NCBI GenBank assembly: GCA_944990035.1
Contig: CALYLX010000083.1
Span: 310,001 to 374,000 of the forward strand
Direction of reading: 5' to 3'
Source of the DNA: Clitopilus passeckerianus
Lineage: Eukaryota; Basidiomycota; Agaricomycetes; Agaricales; Entolomataceae
DNA: 64,000 bases
A model generated the notes under the pieces. That model searched no databases and was not told where the DNA came from. It saw nothing but the letters and a program-made list of their open reading frames with translations. Of this stretch, positions 10,802-24,139 are shown in pieces. The position numbers and the translations under genes were made by a program. Numbering within the stretch: the first letter of the stretch is position 1; every line of letters begins with the position of its first letter.

Positions 10802-11966
10802 CTTGAGATGAGGTAACGAATAACGGTAGTCGTGATGGATATGAGAGTCTAAGGAAAGGAATCTGATGCTATTCATACATTCACTTCAGGCAAGCATCAC
10901 TACGCGAAATTGATCTTTTTCGCATAGACAATCGCATAATGTGAAGTTTGGCTGTGAGTTCGCATAATTAGTCTGTGCGCATTGTTATACGACACGACCA
11001 TAATCAATTATGTGAAAAAACACATTTTCGCATATGTAAGGATCAAATTATCGAAAGGAGCTCAATCGGAATTTGATGGGAATCGAGCAAAGTCAGAATG
11101 ATGATTACACTGAGTTGCTTCGACAGAATTACATGGCTGTAAACCAGAGGGTTTCTATAGAGAACTAGGTGAAACTAAATAAGATATAAATAAGTATGAT
11201 AATATATATGATGCTAGGTAAACCTCCTATGACAAGTGTCGAAGGAGCGATAGAGGGAAAATGACAAGTAAACACGGTTAGAAAATGAATAGAAAAGATC
11301 GGGGAAAAACCCGGGGAAATTCCGGACCGCAATCCCAAATAGGAAATATGGGATTAATCGTCGAAATCGTTACAGCATAGCGACTCCTGCCTGAAGTGAT
11401 TGTACTTGTGTCCGGTGGTTCATGATGGACCATACGTTCTACGGGATCTACTGCGAACGACAGCCAATACATAATCAAAACAATGGCAATTAAAGAGCCA
11501 ATCCAATCGCCTATTGCCCAATGTCATTTACCACTTGATGTTTTGGCAGTGATAAAAAAAAAGCGAATTTGACGTTTATAACGGGGCTCGCCGATCGTGC
11601 GGGTAGTACTGGGTAGTAAAGAGGATAATATTCCGAAGACGGCACCCTCGCTGCTATGACACTACAAGGAGGGTAATTCTGCAAGCAAGACTTGAGCGCA
11701 CAACCCGTTTTGAGCGATAGGACAGTTCTGAATCTGTCATTTCGTGAAAATCGGGGGTCAGAACGCGCTCGTATTGTGCAGAGGGTTCTTGCTGAAATAC
11801 AACCAAACAAACATTTCCGGAATCCATTCTGTTAGCAAGCTCACATCTCCAGTCGTCTGAGTCGTTCTCGCTGTGGCACCAGGCCTCAGGTTGTGCTTAC
11901 ACATTGGAGAGGAAATGTCATCAAAAAGAACTATTTGGCGATTTCGAACCATCACAAGTCTTAGTA
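10802..11966. other. AT-rich intergenic, no gene seen
   Basis: No open frame with domains or introns is convincing. Between about 10905 and 11040 the motif TCGCATA recurs several times in an AT-rich stretch, flanked by weakly inverted GATC-containing sequences; this could be an old insertion but I cannot define its ends. Confidence 0.4.
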
Positions 11967-12484
11967 TCACCAATATACGACCGGTTCTAACATACGGGTT
12001 GTTTCCCTGGGATTACTGGTCAGAGCCTCATCCACCTGGAACGAAAACGACAACTTACAAACGTTGCCGTGGAAATCAACGTAGGCCTGAGTGACGTAGC
12101 ATTTATCGGTCGTGTAGGACCAGTAACTAGCAGGAAATTTCAGCAACGAACCCTTCATGGAAAGGAAGGCGTAGAAACATACGAATAGGACCCTGATCCG
12201 GTGGTCACTGTACTACCTGGTTTTTGGCAGGTGGCTTTGACGGTCTAGACAAAGGGTTAGGATCTTCCAAGCTGTTTTGATGAGAAACAACATACCGCTC
12301 CCTTCGAGTATTGTCTGACGGCTGAGCAGCTCGTCTTTGCACAGCTTCTACACTTTACGGCGCTGGCTGCGACGGTACCAGATACCGTAGTAGCGCGTGC
12401 AACCTCCTCGTGCATTTCGGGGAGAGGCTCAGCAGCTATGAGTGCGAGGAAGAGAGGAAGTGCGAGGAAAGCGGAGAACTTCAT
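11967..12484 (-). CDS. Small secreted cysteine-rich SH3-like protein
   Basis: Three exons, complement 12296-12484, 12183-12244 and 11967-12126, give about 136 residues. Residues 1-18 are a signal peptide, followed by an acidic propeptide-like stretch. The mature part carries KCRSCAKTSCSAVRQYSKG, then TVKATCQKPGSTVTTG and YWSYTTDKCYVTQAYVDFHG, a pattern of short beta-strands and paired cysteines like bacterial-type SH3 (SH3b) modules found in many fungal secreted proteins. Such modules may bind cell-wall peptides or glycans, but the role here is unknown. The intron joining exons 2 and 3 (12127-12182) restores the consensus order. The last roughly 30 residues after VDFHGN are uncertain, because a further intron could end the protein differently. 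Confidence 0.7.
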
Positions 12485-12567
12485 GTCAAGTGCGTATAGG
12501 GTGTGCGATTGGTAGAAGGGATGCTCAGGAGCCGTCGACCTGAGGCGTAGACTGATGTTTCGTTGAG

Positions 12568-12575
12568 CTTTTATA
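12568..12575 (-). promoter_or_regulatory. TATA box of the small secreted protein gene
   Basis: TATAAAAG on the minus strand lies 84-91 bases upstream of the ATG at 12484, the expected place for a TATA promoter. Confidence 0.55.
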
Positions 12576-15140
12576 CGTTTAGCGTTCGCCGGTGTGGGAA
12601 CATATTTCTGGCTAAAATCACAGCCAGATCGCCAAGTTTAATTAGAGTGTATCCGAGAGATTGTTATCATCTTACACAGAGGCACAATTGCGTCACAATT
12701 AATGGACCCCACTGGACCCCACAAAACGTATCAAGTACCCTGAGGTTGGTTACAGACCGAGCGTCCTGAGTTTGTCCAGCTGGACAACATATTTCGCAAG
12801 GCTTGACACAACTCGAGGATAAAGATCATGACTGAATCATTCTTTGATTATTCATCGACTCAGGCATGGCGACGAGGTATTGAATTCAAAGTTCGTAACC
12901 GTGCGCCCCTTTTCGAATTTGTTTTTGACCGTCCGGGACTACGGAAAACGTCAAGGTGGTTTCAGCCAGGTTTCAGCAAGCTGTCCAGAGTCCAGACTCT
13001 AGGGAGACGCGTCGACGGGGAACAGGGAAAGCCAGATTGAGTCTGGGAGGCTCTGAATCAAGCACGGACAAACAACGAGTGCCGAGGTTTCTCTGCTTTT
13101 CCTGGCACCGACATGGACTTCGACCCGGAATATAACCAACCTACAAACCTCAACAACGGGGAGTGGTATCAGAGCAGTCATACCGTAAGTACTTGACAAC
13201 TAGGGTCTTGTAGATGCTCACCTGGCAGTCTCATAGGCGCACTGATTTCTGGGAGTTCAACAACACCATTCATATTCACGCCCCCCCAAAGGCCGTCAAG
13301 GCACCATGTTCGAATGCATCTGCACCTCCGCTGCTGCTATGGAAGAAGAAATTGCGTGAACATCTGAGGTGATAGGACCGTGTCACACAAGGTTTCCTTG
13401 CGAACCTTCTCCATCAACAGTGAAGACCGAATCTTCGTGAAGGTCACTGCTGGTTTGCTATCAGAAAGGAGGCTAAGGCAAGCAAAGTGCGTATCTTTAA
13501 AGCAATCTACATTTGAATGATCTCTAAGCAACCTCGGCTTTACAGTTATTGGCTTGGCTTCCAGGCTCCTTTTGGAACAAGTGCTCGGACCATCGAGGAC
13601 TCTGCTTGCAAAGGCATGCAGGAAACAAGGTATGCTACACCCGGACTATTCTCCTCGCCCCATCGCTCACTGGGCTGTCATCTAGTGACCCAAGACCTTG
13701 CAAGATACTACAACCTCGGTCTCAGAGACCTCGCCTATCTTATCAGCAAACGCAGCCATAATATTGAGAAATGCTATGATGAGGCCTCTCCAGCCTGTTT
13801 TGGACCTGCACGTTCGTACAGCCCTCCTCAGCCGTTTTCTCAATCTGGTACTTAAAGTATTCTCGCACCTGCAGATGCCAGCGACAACCGCCTAATGCCA
13901 AGCGCCTGAGCAGCTACAGGCTTCATTCGTCTTACCAATGGATGTTTTGGGGCCGAAAGCTAGCGTAGCGTAGAAGACTCCCCGGCGTCATCTGGCTGAC
14001 GTCTCAAGAGATACACGAGAAACTACCTTAGGAAGGACGTTGGACTTCAACACGTAGAGTCGGCATATGGTCTGCTCATCTCGTCTGCACTGGATGCTCT
14101 TGATGGTATGCATCCCAGCTTCATTCGACGGGGTCATTCATTGACGAGAATATGCAGGTGGAGGCAAAGCAGAGGCTCAGCAAGGGTCCATTTTCAGTGG
14201 CAGAAATTCGCCATTTTTCCCTGCACTACTTCTCGGTTTCCGCCAAGGTTCTTTATCAAGGAAGACATATTCTCTGACATCTATCTCACACCAATAGTCG
14301 AACATCGTTATATGTTTGGAACAGAACCGATTACGAACATTCCCATATCCGAATTCAGTGCATGTATGGGATTTCGAACCAGGTCTATGCCAAATGTCTA
14401 GTTGTATGTTATTGAACTTTAGCTTCCGTGATAGTGAATCATGAAGTCAAAATGGAGGATGGCGGCGAGTTCTCAACCACGTTGACTTATGCCGCATTCG
14501 TTTCAGCTCTCCGCCGCCCCAGAGGTTTCTTCGGATTGGGCCATGCAAGTGGAGCCCAGATGTCAATGTCAACATTTGAAGCTTTGAAGCTTCTAGAGCT
14601 AAATCAGCTGTCGGTGATCGAAATCACCTTACAGTACTCCCTCTGTCAAGTCAAATTTCAATCACGCTCGCAGTGAGGTCAACGTACTCAAAACATGGAA
14701 GACTCTATAGTGGACAAGACCGGGGGCTGGGTACCTGCACTGACTCGGGAACGATGCCATCTCTAACCCCGCCAAACGGTTATGTGAAGTGAGTCGTTTC
14801 CTGCGACCTGTAGGCCAGACATTCCTTCGAGCTCGCCATAGACGCCAACCGTCAACCCGCATCCCTATGAACATATAGTGCCGTCGGTTCCGTTCAGAAT
14901 CTCCGGGTGTGTTATTTCGGTCCGTCATATTCACTGGAGCCATTTTCGTCGCTCAAGCGCTCATGGGTCGTACCTTCCAGTTCTGGTCTAGCTTTAGGCA
15001 ACGGAAGAAATCCAGTCAGCGTAAACTATGGCGTAAAGTTCCTTAGGCGTGTCATTCTCGTAGTCTAAAAGGCTTGCAGTAACCCACGGAAGAATCCAGT
15101 GATCCCTTCTCCAAGCCTGTCGGTCAAGTTATACCTCACC
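12576..15140. other. No supported gene; relic sequence
   Basis: Several short open frames on the plus strand (for example 13517-13855, 14108-14401 and 14428-14676) have plausible splice-like borders, such as a GTAAGT after 13183, but I recognise no domain and cannot build one continuous protein. A short stretch near 13035-13085 (GAGGCTCTGAATCAAGC) matches the R-family upstream module found at 18.2, 29.0, 39.4 and 58.6 kb in this window. The region looks like decayed genic DNA. Confidence 0.35.
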
Positions 15141-15863
15141 ATGCGCTTCACTTCTCTCTTCGCCCTTGCCACTGCCGTTGTCTCTGGCTTCGCTCAGACC
15201 GTCGCTGACATTCAGGCTGCTGTCAACGACATCTCAACCGAAGTCACTAACCTCGACAGCGCAATTACAAAGTTCTCCTCAGGAGCGATTCTGCAGGACG
15301 CAATTGTACGTCTCTTCCAGAGGCCTCAATCAAGCTATCTTCTGACTTCTGCTCCCTCCCCAGTCCATCCAGAACGCAGCCGGCACCCTCAAGACAACCA
15401 TCGACTACGCCACCTTTGGAGTGCACGTATGCAGGACGAACACCTACCACTACGACCTTCATACTATTCACTGACTTGTTTCCAGACAACCCCTAGTCCC
15501 GTCCCCTCACCTGCCGCCCAAACCATCCTCGGCATAGTCAATGCATTCGAACCCACCATCGAAGACGCTCTCAAACGCCTAGCCGCTAACAAGCCCATCG
15601 TCGACTCCCTTCCTGGCCCTCCGGGTGCTATATCTGCCCTCGTCGAGGGAGTGCTTAACGATCTGCGCAGCAGCGTTCTCGCCTTTGTGAATGCCTTGAT
15701 TGATGTTGCTCCCGTGAGCATTTTCCTCCTACTTTTATCAAATCTCAAGTACTGAGACTTCAAACAGGTTGACGTCAAAGCCGCAGCCACTAACATCCGA
15801 GATAAGATTGACGCTGCTTTTGCTAAAGCTGAGGATGCGTATTCCGCCGAAGTTGACTCGTGA
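15141..15863 (+). CDS. HsbA-like hydrophobic surface-binding protein 2
   Basis: Paralogue of the gene at 192, with the same strand and the same four-exon layout: 15141-15305, 15364-15426, 15486-15713 and 15768-15863. All introns are phase 0, and the protein is 183 residues. It starts MRFTSLFALATAVVSGFAQ, a signal peptide, followed by TVADIQAAVNDISTEVTNLDS and later AFEPTIEDALKRLAANKPIV. All three introns here have GT donors, including the one that is GC in paralogue 1. Upstream an open frame continues to 15099, but the ATG at 15141 aligns with paralogue 1 and starts the signal peptide. The expected role is adhesion to, or coating of, hydrophobic surfaces outside the cell. Confidence 0.87.
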
Positions 15864-18800
15864 ACGGACCCCCATAAAATCCCTGGAGTGCAGTCGTATA
15901 ATGAGTTTATTTCTATAGTCATCAGAATATATCAATAGTGGGCTCAGCTCCGAAGCCATTGCCCCATTCTCTCAATTTGGTCGAGAAAGCTGATTTTTTG
16001 TCCTGGTATGTTGCACCGACCCCTGTGATATCCCGACAGAAAGTGGGTGGGACGATTTCTGTCACGTATTAGAATGACCACGACCCGTCTTACTTCCTAA
16101 GATCGTCATGATTCTCCTTTCTTGTAGTCTCATGTACTGATGCTCCGAACATGGCGACACGCTACGTCAAAGTCAGATTGGATAGGTATCAACTGCATTA
16201 CTTCAGTACATATAACAAGGGAAGATGTCAACAGTATAAGCGGAGCGATGAACATGCAAGTAAAGCAAAACAGTTTGAAACGCAGAGCAAGTGGGCTCCG
16301 GAACTGAATGAACGTGGTATAGGTATAGGAGCTTGGGGGTGGAAAAGGGTGACGGGGAAATACGAGCGCTGGTTGTAATCCAAGAGAGGGAGGAAGTAGA
16401 AATGAGGCAGCTTTCCCAGCATTTACTCGAGTCATTAAGCAGTTCTCGGCAGTTTCTGAACAATAAAATTCCTTGGTCAGCTACAATAGAATACAAGGGC
16501 AGGTTTCAACATACCCGACAAGAACCTCACAAGGAACCTCCCTTTGTCTTGCCATGTGGACTGCATAGCAAGCGATGAATCCTTGATTGTGGTCGAGTTT
16601 TCTGGTCGCCAGCTACAAAGTCGGGAGTCATCAACGATTGCGAGAAAGTAGTAGTTGGAGCAGGTAATGCACCTCATAATCATACTCTTGTCCATACTTC
16701 TGGAGGCGTCGTTGATATCGCTCCTTGCGATCTTGAGTGCCTTGAATAAAGCCGACGGCGGTAGGAGCTGCAAATTGCGTTCCAGCATCCCAAAGATATA
16801 TGCAGGAGAATCTTGAGCTGTGCGGAGGTCCATGCAGTGCTGGAGGACGAGTTCCTATAGGGAAAGAGGTAATGAGCGTCTGTTATGAGGTTGAGTAGGA
16901 GGGAGAGGAACGTACCCTCCGCGCTCAGCCTCAACTGCAGCCAACCCGGTATTGAGATACGAGATTCAGCCTAAGCAGGTATTTCTTGCCCCTGGATCAA
17001 AACGATGGTGAAAGCTCTCGCTTGCCGGCGTCGTCAATAACGGGGAGAAGCTGCATGATATCTTGAAGCGAGCCCGACAAAAATTCTGTGAAGCGAGCTT
17101 TCTTTGACAGGGTTCGTCGCTACTCTAGGACAAAAGCTGCGATAGTGGCTTGAGAAGACAAATATAACAGCGTCTTGAGATATATGCGTCTTGATATAGA
17201 GCTTGAGCTTTAAGGATGGCGCCTGTAGAGGAAGATGTGATCAACTTCGTATCCAAGGTCAAAGTAGAGTATGACAAATGGGACCAAGTCAAGAAGAGAG
17301 TTATCTTTCCGACATATAGCACGCTCGCCATACCAGGCAGTGCGAGGTGATATATCCATCGAGGACAAGGAAGAAGGAAGGCGAGAAACTGACAGAAGGG
17401 ATACATACGGAAGCTCGACAAATGATAGTCGTTCTCTCCCTGAATACTTCATGACCAACACCATAACTGCAGTCACCAAGTGTGCTCAGAAAGTGAAGAA
17501 GACAGCCGCCATTCGGAGCCTAGATAGTCGGCGAATGTTGCATGCAGTTGAAGCACCACCGGTCGTCGTTTGATGGGTTGGCGCACTTTTTCTTTGGATC
17601 GAAAAGGTTCTATAGAGATAAAAGTAATCAGTGCCATATCCGAGGTAGAAGATAGTGAGTTGGAGGAATCGTTTTTCTAGCATATATCCAATCCCAGGGA
17701 AGGCTGGGAAGCCAATGTGAGGATGAAGAGCAGACGATGCGCGAAAGAGGAGGGCGTCGAAGAGGAAAAGGTGCATACCCACAAACAATTGATGAGTCTC
17801 CGTCCTAGCTAGGTAGCAATGTTCTAGTCGATATCCTTCGTTAAGCTGTGATTCATTGACATACTTCCGAGTCGTCTGGGCTTCGCCAGATGCGAGGTTC
17901 TCGTGGAGGAGCTAAAGCACCAAAAGAGTTATATCTTGCCAATGGGTTGAAGTTGGCCCTCGTTTTTTGACTGAAAGATCCTTTTTTTCCCTGAGGGAGG
18001 AATGTGGAGACGTAACGTAGACTCAGTGAGAATTTGAGATTGCGAAACGAACAAGAGAACCGACCTGGACGACTGGGCATCACGTGTCAAGCTTTCAAGC
18101 TTCGTCGACCATCTTCAGATCTTCGTGGTTCTAATGGCTTTGCTGGTGCGCGTCGAACTCTTATGAACTTGAAGGTAGGTAGCCAGAGGGACCGGTGTAG
18201 TACGAATGAAGACCTCAGTTGAGCCCAGGAGGCTTTGAATCAAATACGGACAAATACAGCGGTCCGGTTTCCCGAATCAAGTGCCTTTGGAGCGCCCGTC
18301 TGTGATTGGCGGCTTCTTTGGAATATTTGCCACTGACGCGCTAGCCAAACAAGAGGTCGCCTCTCACCATACGAAATCCCAGTTTTTGAGATACCTATCT
18401 CAATCCTCGCCAATGACCCATAGCGTGCACTCTAGAGCGCAGACGAGGCTATGTGCTACGCAAGCCTCGGAGCTTTAAAGACGTTATACATACCATGGTG
18501 GTCAAGCGTCTGCCTGTAGTAGTACTCAAGCTCGCTTGAAGCTTCAATGAATCACCCTTTAACTGGAACCATCTGCCATTCACCAACGCCTTACATGCCA
18601 AGTAATGAATATCACTACCCTCAGGCCATCACATGAAAGTACAGACATGGCCATATTTTTGGCCGCCTAAGCATCGGATGCTGAAGGGACAACGACGCCA
18701 GCAACCGATTGGAGGTTCAAAGGCACTGTGGATGCAACAGCAAGAGGTGTAAACAGCTTCATAGTATATGGTAAGTGGGCGATACCTTGGCATTTCTTTC

Positions 18801-19171
18801 CATCTTTGCTTACTTGGTGAATTCATAGGTTCACCCAGTCCGAAGACTGGTTCTGATACCAAGCGCCCGCCTGATTGTTAGAATCTCATACCGGCACCTC
18901 AGCAACACTTGGTGATGTTACTGCAAAGTTCAACTGTATGGACATCACGAACGAAAGCCTTCCAAATGCCAGGATTGGGACCATGAGTGTGTTTGACGCC
19001 GTCATTGGTCGAGAAATTGGAGCTGGGGAGGGTTTGGGTGTAGCAGGATGTTGTACTTGGACAACGTACCTATTTTCTGGTTTTGCTCCTTCTTCCTGAC
19101 GCCCCTTAGATCGTACAATTATTGATCCAACGGAGATACTCGTAAATGTATATGATAAATTCCGGTCCTTT
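15864..19171. other. No recognised gene; exon-like fragments on the minus strand
   Basis: This 3.3-kb stretch holds several minus-strand segments that look like exons between 5' GTACGT and 3' TATAG borders, the clearest at about 16477-16860 (starting MDLRTAQDSPAYIFGMLERN). No domain is recognised and I cannot link them. At 18215-18360 a copy of the R-family upstream module lies in reverse orientation (ATTGGCGG plus GCTTTGAATCAAAT). Probably decayed members of that family or of an unknown gene. Confidence 0.35.
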
Positions 19172-20757
19172 TTAGGTAGATAATTTGAGCGGAACCATTG
19201 CGTATGCATCCCAGAACAGTGTCTCCTCCAGTACCTCCCTACAATCATCGACTGCTTCATCATTGCTATCTTCAAGGAGGGAGTTGGTAACAGTTCTGCT
19301 ATCGACCGTTGGGTGTTCTCCAAATGGCCCATAATTGTCCTTAAACCCCAAGAGCATCAGTCGGAGGCTCTCAGAGTCCTGGTGCAAATCGCCCGGATAA
19401 TATACAACAGAAGCTGGGGAGATGAATCCCTTGTTGAATAGGTCGGTGTGCATCCGATGGGCAAGTCCAAGGCATTCTATCCCGTCTCCGGGTAAAACTA
19501 GATAACGCCATATCTCGATGATGCGGTGGGGTGTCTTGAGAAGTAACTTGGTGTTCTCGTCCTCTAGGGCGCACCAGAATACTACGCATGGGGTAGCTGA
19601 TAATTCTGCGTTGGGCCTCTTTCCGTTGGCATTTTGAACGGAGGGGGTATCTTGATGCCAATATGCAGAGGCGTCGTGGATAGCGTAGTCCACGATCTTG
19701 TTGAGAGGGAATGCCTTGTCCAGTTTTATCTGCGCGTTGAACTTGTAGGATGATGTGTCGAAGAATAGAATTTTGTTGGGAGTGATGTTGAAGTACTATT
19801 TATTAATTAGGTATACTCTGAATAGAAGATGAGATAACATTTCTCTCACCGATAGTGCATTCTTTCTTCCCGGTGTCAGCAGTATCTTCCTCCCGTTGTA
19901 CAGAGTAAGGGCGTGGAGGTTGTACGCTGGGCCCATCTCAACGAGATGAGGTGAGGGTTGCTCGACTACGGCCCATTGCCACTCTTTAAGACCGGTGCCA
20001 GGTTGCACTTCCCCGTATTTGAGAACACTGAAGGTTGCGAGTCCCTCTGCATTGTCGCCTTCTGCTTCAGTGCGGCCGCCAAAGATGAAGAGTGAGCACT
20101 TAACGCTAGAGAATGTCATTGCAGCGTCAACGCGCCCCGGACATGGCTGTCCAGCGGTTTTGACATGAAACCATTCCAGACGGGTCAGATCGATCGCGAT
20201 GAGTGTAGGCTGAACAGTATCGGTATCCTCATTGTACCCAGAGAAGACAAATATGAATGGATGATCTGATTCCGGGAGTCGTACAAGTGCCATGGCAGGA
20301 AGGTAGAGCCTAGGAAAGGATGTTTTTGTTGCGGAATGATTACAAGCAGCGAATGGGTTGTATAGGTCACGGTGCTCTAATTTTCCCTGTTGTCCCTGGC
20401 AGTAAGCTTTCAAGAAAAACCATCAATGGGAGTAATTGGTTGTCATACAGTGAGATCTGTCCATTTTTGCTTTGACGGTTCAAAGCAGTGGAAATCAGGG
20501 ATCGTGGGTAGCTTGTCTTCGTTGCTGTGGTACCCTCCAAAGGAATACACCTTGTTTTCTTGGGGATCAGTGACTGAATGGTGCCAATCATTGCATGGAG
20601 GGTGGGGTCCGCGAAAGGACTTGATTTGCCAGGCATCTTTGTTCAAGTTGTTGGCGGAACGACGGCCACCACTAGCAGAAGTAGATGCGATTGAAGTTTG
20701 AGCTTGAGCATTACCGATTTTGGGCTGTTTTTGCGATGTTTGTGCGTTTCCACTCAT
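19172..20757 (-). CDS. Kelch-repeat protein
   Basis: Three exons, complement 20449-20757, 19850-20386 and 19172-19795, all in phase 0, give 489 residues. Kelch-type beta-propeller strands are visible: NKVYSFGGYHSNEDKLP and WTDLT near residues 65-103, then FIFVFSGYNEDTD, SLFIFGGRTEAEGD and LTLYNGRKILLTPGRKN. Kelch propellers are protein-binding scaffolds; the partner is unknown. The N-terminal 45 residues are Gln/Ser-rich and disordered, with no signal peptide, so the protein is probably cytosolic or nuclear. The C-terminal 200 residues do not show kelch motifs and are a family-specific region. The acceptor of intron 1 could be either of two AG sites 9 bases apart, both in frame. Confidence 0.8.
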
Positions 20758-22294
20758 ATTTAGTGGTTAGAGATAATGCTTTGAAGGCTGATTGCAGAGA
20801 TATGGGCAGAAAGATCTGATACGGCGAACGTTTGAAGGCCAAGCAGACAACTTGAAATTGTGCCGTGAGGCTCGACTTTGATAGCGAACTGAGTTTCAAA
20901 ATGGGCATTTCTCTTGGACTCGGACGCATTTCAATGTTCATGCTTCCGTCTGCGTCAAATTCAACTCTCCTTCTGACACCATAACTCTACCCTTGCATAC
21001 GCCACTGACCATACCTTTCTCCAGACTCCCGACAACCTCTCAAGCTCGGGGAATGCGGGATAGGGAAAACTTGGCGCCATCCGTTGAAGTAGCTATTGTA
21101 GAGGTTTCTTCCGACTGCCAGTGGAGTGGTAAGTCCTTCTCACCAGACATCTTCCTCCCGACTTTCGGGCTGAATTAGCTTCTCTAGCTGTAATGCCGAC
21201 GAGTAGTTCAAGACACTGGTACATCGAATACCCATAATTCCACTTCTGGTTCTCAAGGACCCACTATGATAGCGACAAATACGGCGGAATACAACCGTTG
21301 CTTGCCGAGTTACTGGTCAAGATCATCACCTGAAGAAGCGAAGACAATTACGCCCTACTGGGTGCAAGTGCAGGAAAGGCAAAGGGCATGTATGCGCTTG
21401 CTCATGGAGGTGCTTTCTGAAGGCTGGGGTTTCGGCCGAAGCTAGAGGTTCGTTCTTCTCTCTCCCTCCTGCCTCACCAGTCAGAACTGACACTGTCTGT
21501 ACCTTTCTAAGAGGAGAATACACGGCAAGATCAGGTTCCTGCTCGATAACCACGGCGTATACAACGGCAACACCCAGCCTCACACGCTATGGTGAAACTT
21601 TCTTCTGGCTGGGCGTAACAAACATCGTTCGTTCAAACTCTTCATTGACTGTCAATGGTATGTCGTCTTTCGTACTCTTCTCGCCGATCCTCTGACCTAG
21701 ATATGTTGTAGCTGCCATGAGAATACACCACCACCACGGGAACCGGCACCCTTCGACCGTATCCCAGCGAAGTTCTGTTCTAGACCTCAGGCGAACCCAG
21801 GCGCAGCCGAGAACCACACGTCACCAACTTGAGGAGAGGAAAAGCCGCGTTTGCTCCTCGATAAATCAATAATGTCCGGCTCGCAATGCAGCCTGTCGGT
21901 TCTCCAGACTCGGGTTCGATGCACCAGTACGTCGCTTTTCTCATCCTATCCTCTCGACCTCATGTTGACTTGGCCTGACAAACAGATATATCGATGAGCT
22001 GGCAGAAACTGTAACGGCCAAGCCAAGCCACCTCGCGATTGCTGCTGGGGTTGTGTACATGCCTCTGGTCGTGCAACACAATTCTGTTGTCATCATCGTG
22101 CTCAACTCAACCCCGACCAGCCTATGCCAATCTCCAAGCCAATCTTATGCGATGATAGCTTGCAGTCATTGCATAGTCGAAATGTTGTATTGTCCGAGCC
22201 TTGCTGGCGTTACGCAGCCACAAATCCAATTATATATATCTACGCTAGCCACCAGGAGAGAGAGATCTAATTAACTATAATATTACGGCATATT
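20758..22294. repeat. R-family fragments, no intact gene
   Basis: Fragments shared with other blocks of the window. The stretch at about 21360-21440 (GTGCAAGTGCAGGAAAGGC, then GCTAGAGGTTCGTTC) matches 40718-40815 in order and spacing. The stretch near 21983 (CAGATATATCGATGAG) matches 60933. No continuous coding frame remains. See the entries at 28900, 37500 and 58580. Confidence 0.5.
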
Positions 22295-24139
22295 TCAATG
22301 CGACAGTATTTGAACAGCCTCCTCGTCACCATTTGCGAGAGCCTTGATGACCGAACGTTTAAGAGGCACAGTGAAGCTAAACGCGTTGTTCAACCAGCCT
22401 TTGACCTCTAAATTTGCATTTGGGAATTGAGGGTGAGGGCCGTCCTGAGGCTTCCTTGCGCCTTCCACGGTGTCACCATTGAGGTTTGAGCTGTCGCCAT
22501 ACGATTTCTCGGATGTGATTTTGCTGAGATCGAGTTCAAATGATAAAACGTGCCAGAAGTTGGCGAAGAGGAACGGCTGAGCGTTCTTGTCCCCAAGAGG
22601 GAGCCTTGCCCGAAATCTTTCTCTGATCGATGCCGGGTTGATGCAAGACCAGAATGTCTTCAGCTTGATTCGCAGGGTTCGCCCATCTTCAGACCTGGAG
22701 GCGAGGATGGAATGCGGTCCAGGTATGAACCCCTCGCTCGTGATAATCTCCCCAGCGTTGTGGGAGGGGGTGTGCGAGTACTCTGTCCACGCCACAAAGG
22801 TGTTCTGTGATGGTATCTTCTCCCGGTGCGAATCGACACCCCAGCGGTGTCTGGTTGAATCCTGCCCAGTGACCTTCAGAAATGTTGCCCCCAAGCTTAC
22901 ACCGACTCCTTCGCGACCAGCAGAAAGTCCGAATGTCCACCCGAACTGCTTTTCTATCTTGGCTCTGGTTTCGTCGCCTCCTACGTGCTGGATTAATGGT
23001 AAGCCATAGGGAGTCACATTAATAGGGGTCATCTCTGTAGACAAGTGAAGCCGCTTTAGAGAATAGAGTTCTTTGGAATCGCTTGACAATGAGATAGAGG
23101 CAAAATTAACGAAGCACCATGGATTGCGAATGTGTACGCCCTCAGGGCTGTCCTCTCCATCCACGTTGCTACTTAGCTATAGAAGGACGGACTCGTAAGT
23201 GGGATAACGGACAAAGGAGCAGAGAAACCTTACCTCAACCTCGATAGAGGTTTCAAGCCAAAAGGTATAGCTGGCCGGTGGTCGACCTCTCGGACAGGCT
23301 GACTCAATGATTAGGGGGGAACATAGGTTGAGATACAGGACACGACGATTGGGCCTGGTGGGATTCCCATCAAACCATTGCGAGACCTCGACTTCAACCT
23401 GTGGTGGTTGGTCTTCGGTACTTTCCCCCCCTTGAATTCCCTCATCGATGTTACCGCGAGTCTGTGGACCAGAGGGGGTACCAAGCGGCTGACTTGGATG
23501 AGCTGAGCTTGGGGGTTCGTCTTTCGGCGAGTTCACGTCCGGCCCCGGTTGTAAAGTTGACATGGGTGGAGGCTGAACTTTGTCTTGGCAATTATCGGAG
23601 GCGTCGGGGGGCAGGGGGAGGAGGTACACGCATGAGGGAGTGTATACTACGCCCGAGAACGGCGCAAGGTGAGGGAGCAATAATCTGGATATTTCGGCCG
23701 GATCCACAACGAGATCCTTATCCAGAATAATGAATATCTCCTCGAGTTCTACACCTATCTCGACGAGCTCCTCGTGAAATCCTCCTTGTAGGGAAAATTC
23801 GCCATCATACCCAAGGCTATGGAGCCCTTTGCGAACGTTGGCCGTGATTTCCGTTTGTTCCTGCTCTAGGAATTTGACAGCGGCATCCGCGCCTGCCATA
23901 CTTGTCCGCAGAGAGCTGACTGCACCACATTTGTTCGTTTGTTCATCAGCAATTTCAGGCGCTTCGGCCAAGGATTGTGCGGACGATTCTGATGTGGTGA
24001 TGTCGGCCTTCACGATTTCGATGACAGGGGTCGATGATGGAGAGTTAGAAGGTTCCTTGTGATAGGTGTCCGAGTCGTGGAATTCGGGGGAGAACAAAGG
24101 ATGTCCGTCCTTAACGTTTTGTCCCATACTCCTATCCAT
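22295..24139 (-). CDS. Unrecognised two-exon protein, 595 residues
   Basis: Two long exons, complement 23234-24139 and 22295-23176, join in phase 0 across a 57-base intron with good borders (GTAAGG...CTATAG), giving 595 residues. I do not recognise a family. The first 75 residues are Ser/Glu/Thr-rich and disordered. A compact part follows (DAAVKFLEQEQTEITANVRK to about residue 165), then a Pro-rich linker. The second half alternates hydrophobic strands and looks like one or two beta-rich domains (WCFVNFASISLSS, FGWTFGLSAGREGVGVSLG, FSFTVPLKRSV near the end). There is no signal peptide or membrane segment. Gene density and clean long frames make it a real gene; the function is unknown. Confidence 0.75.

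Noticed and set aside
10905..11045. A MITE around repeated TCGCATA motifs
   Set aside because: Inverted similarity of the flanks is too weak by eye and no target duplication is visible.
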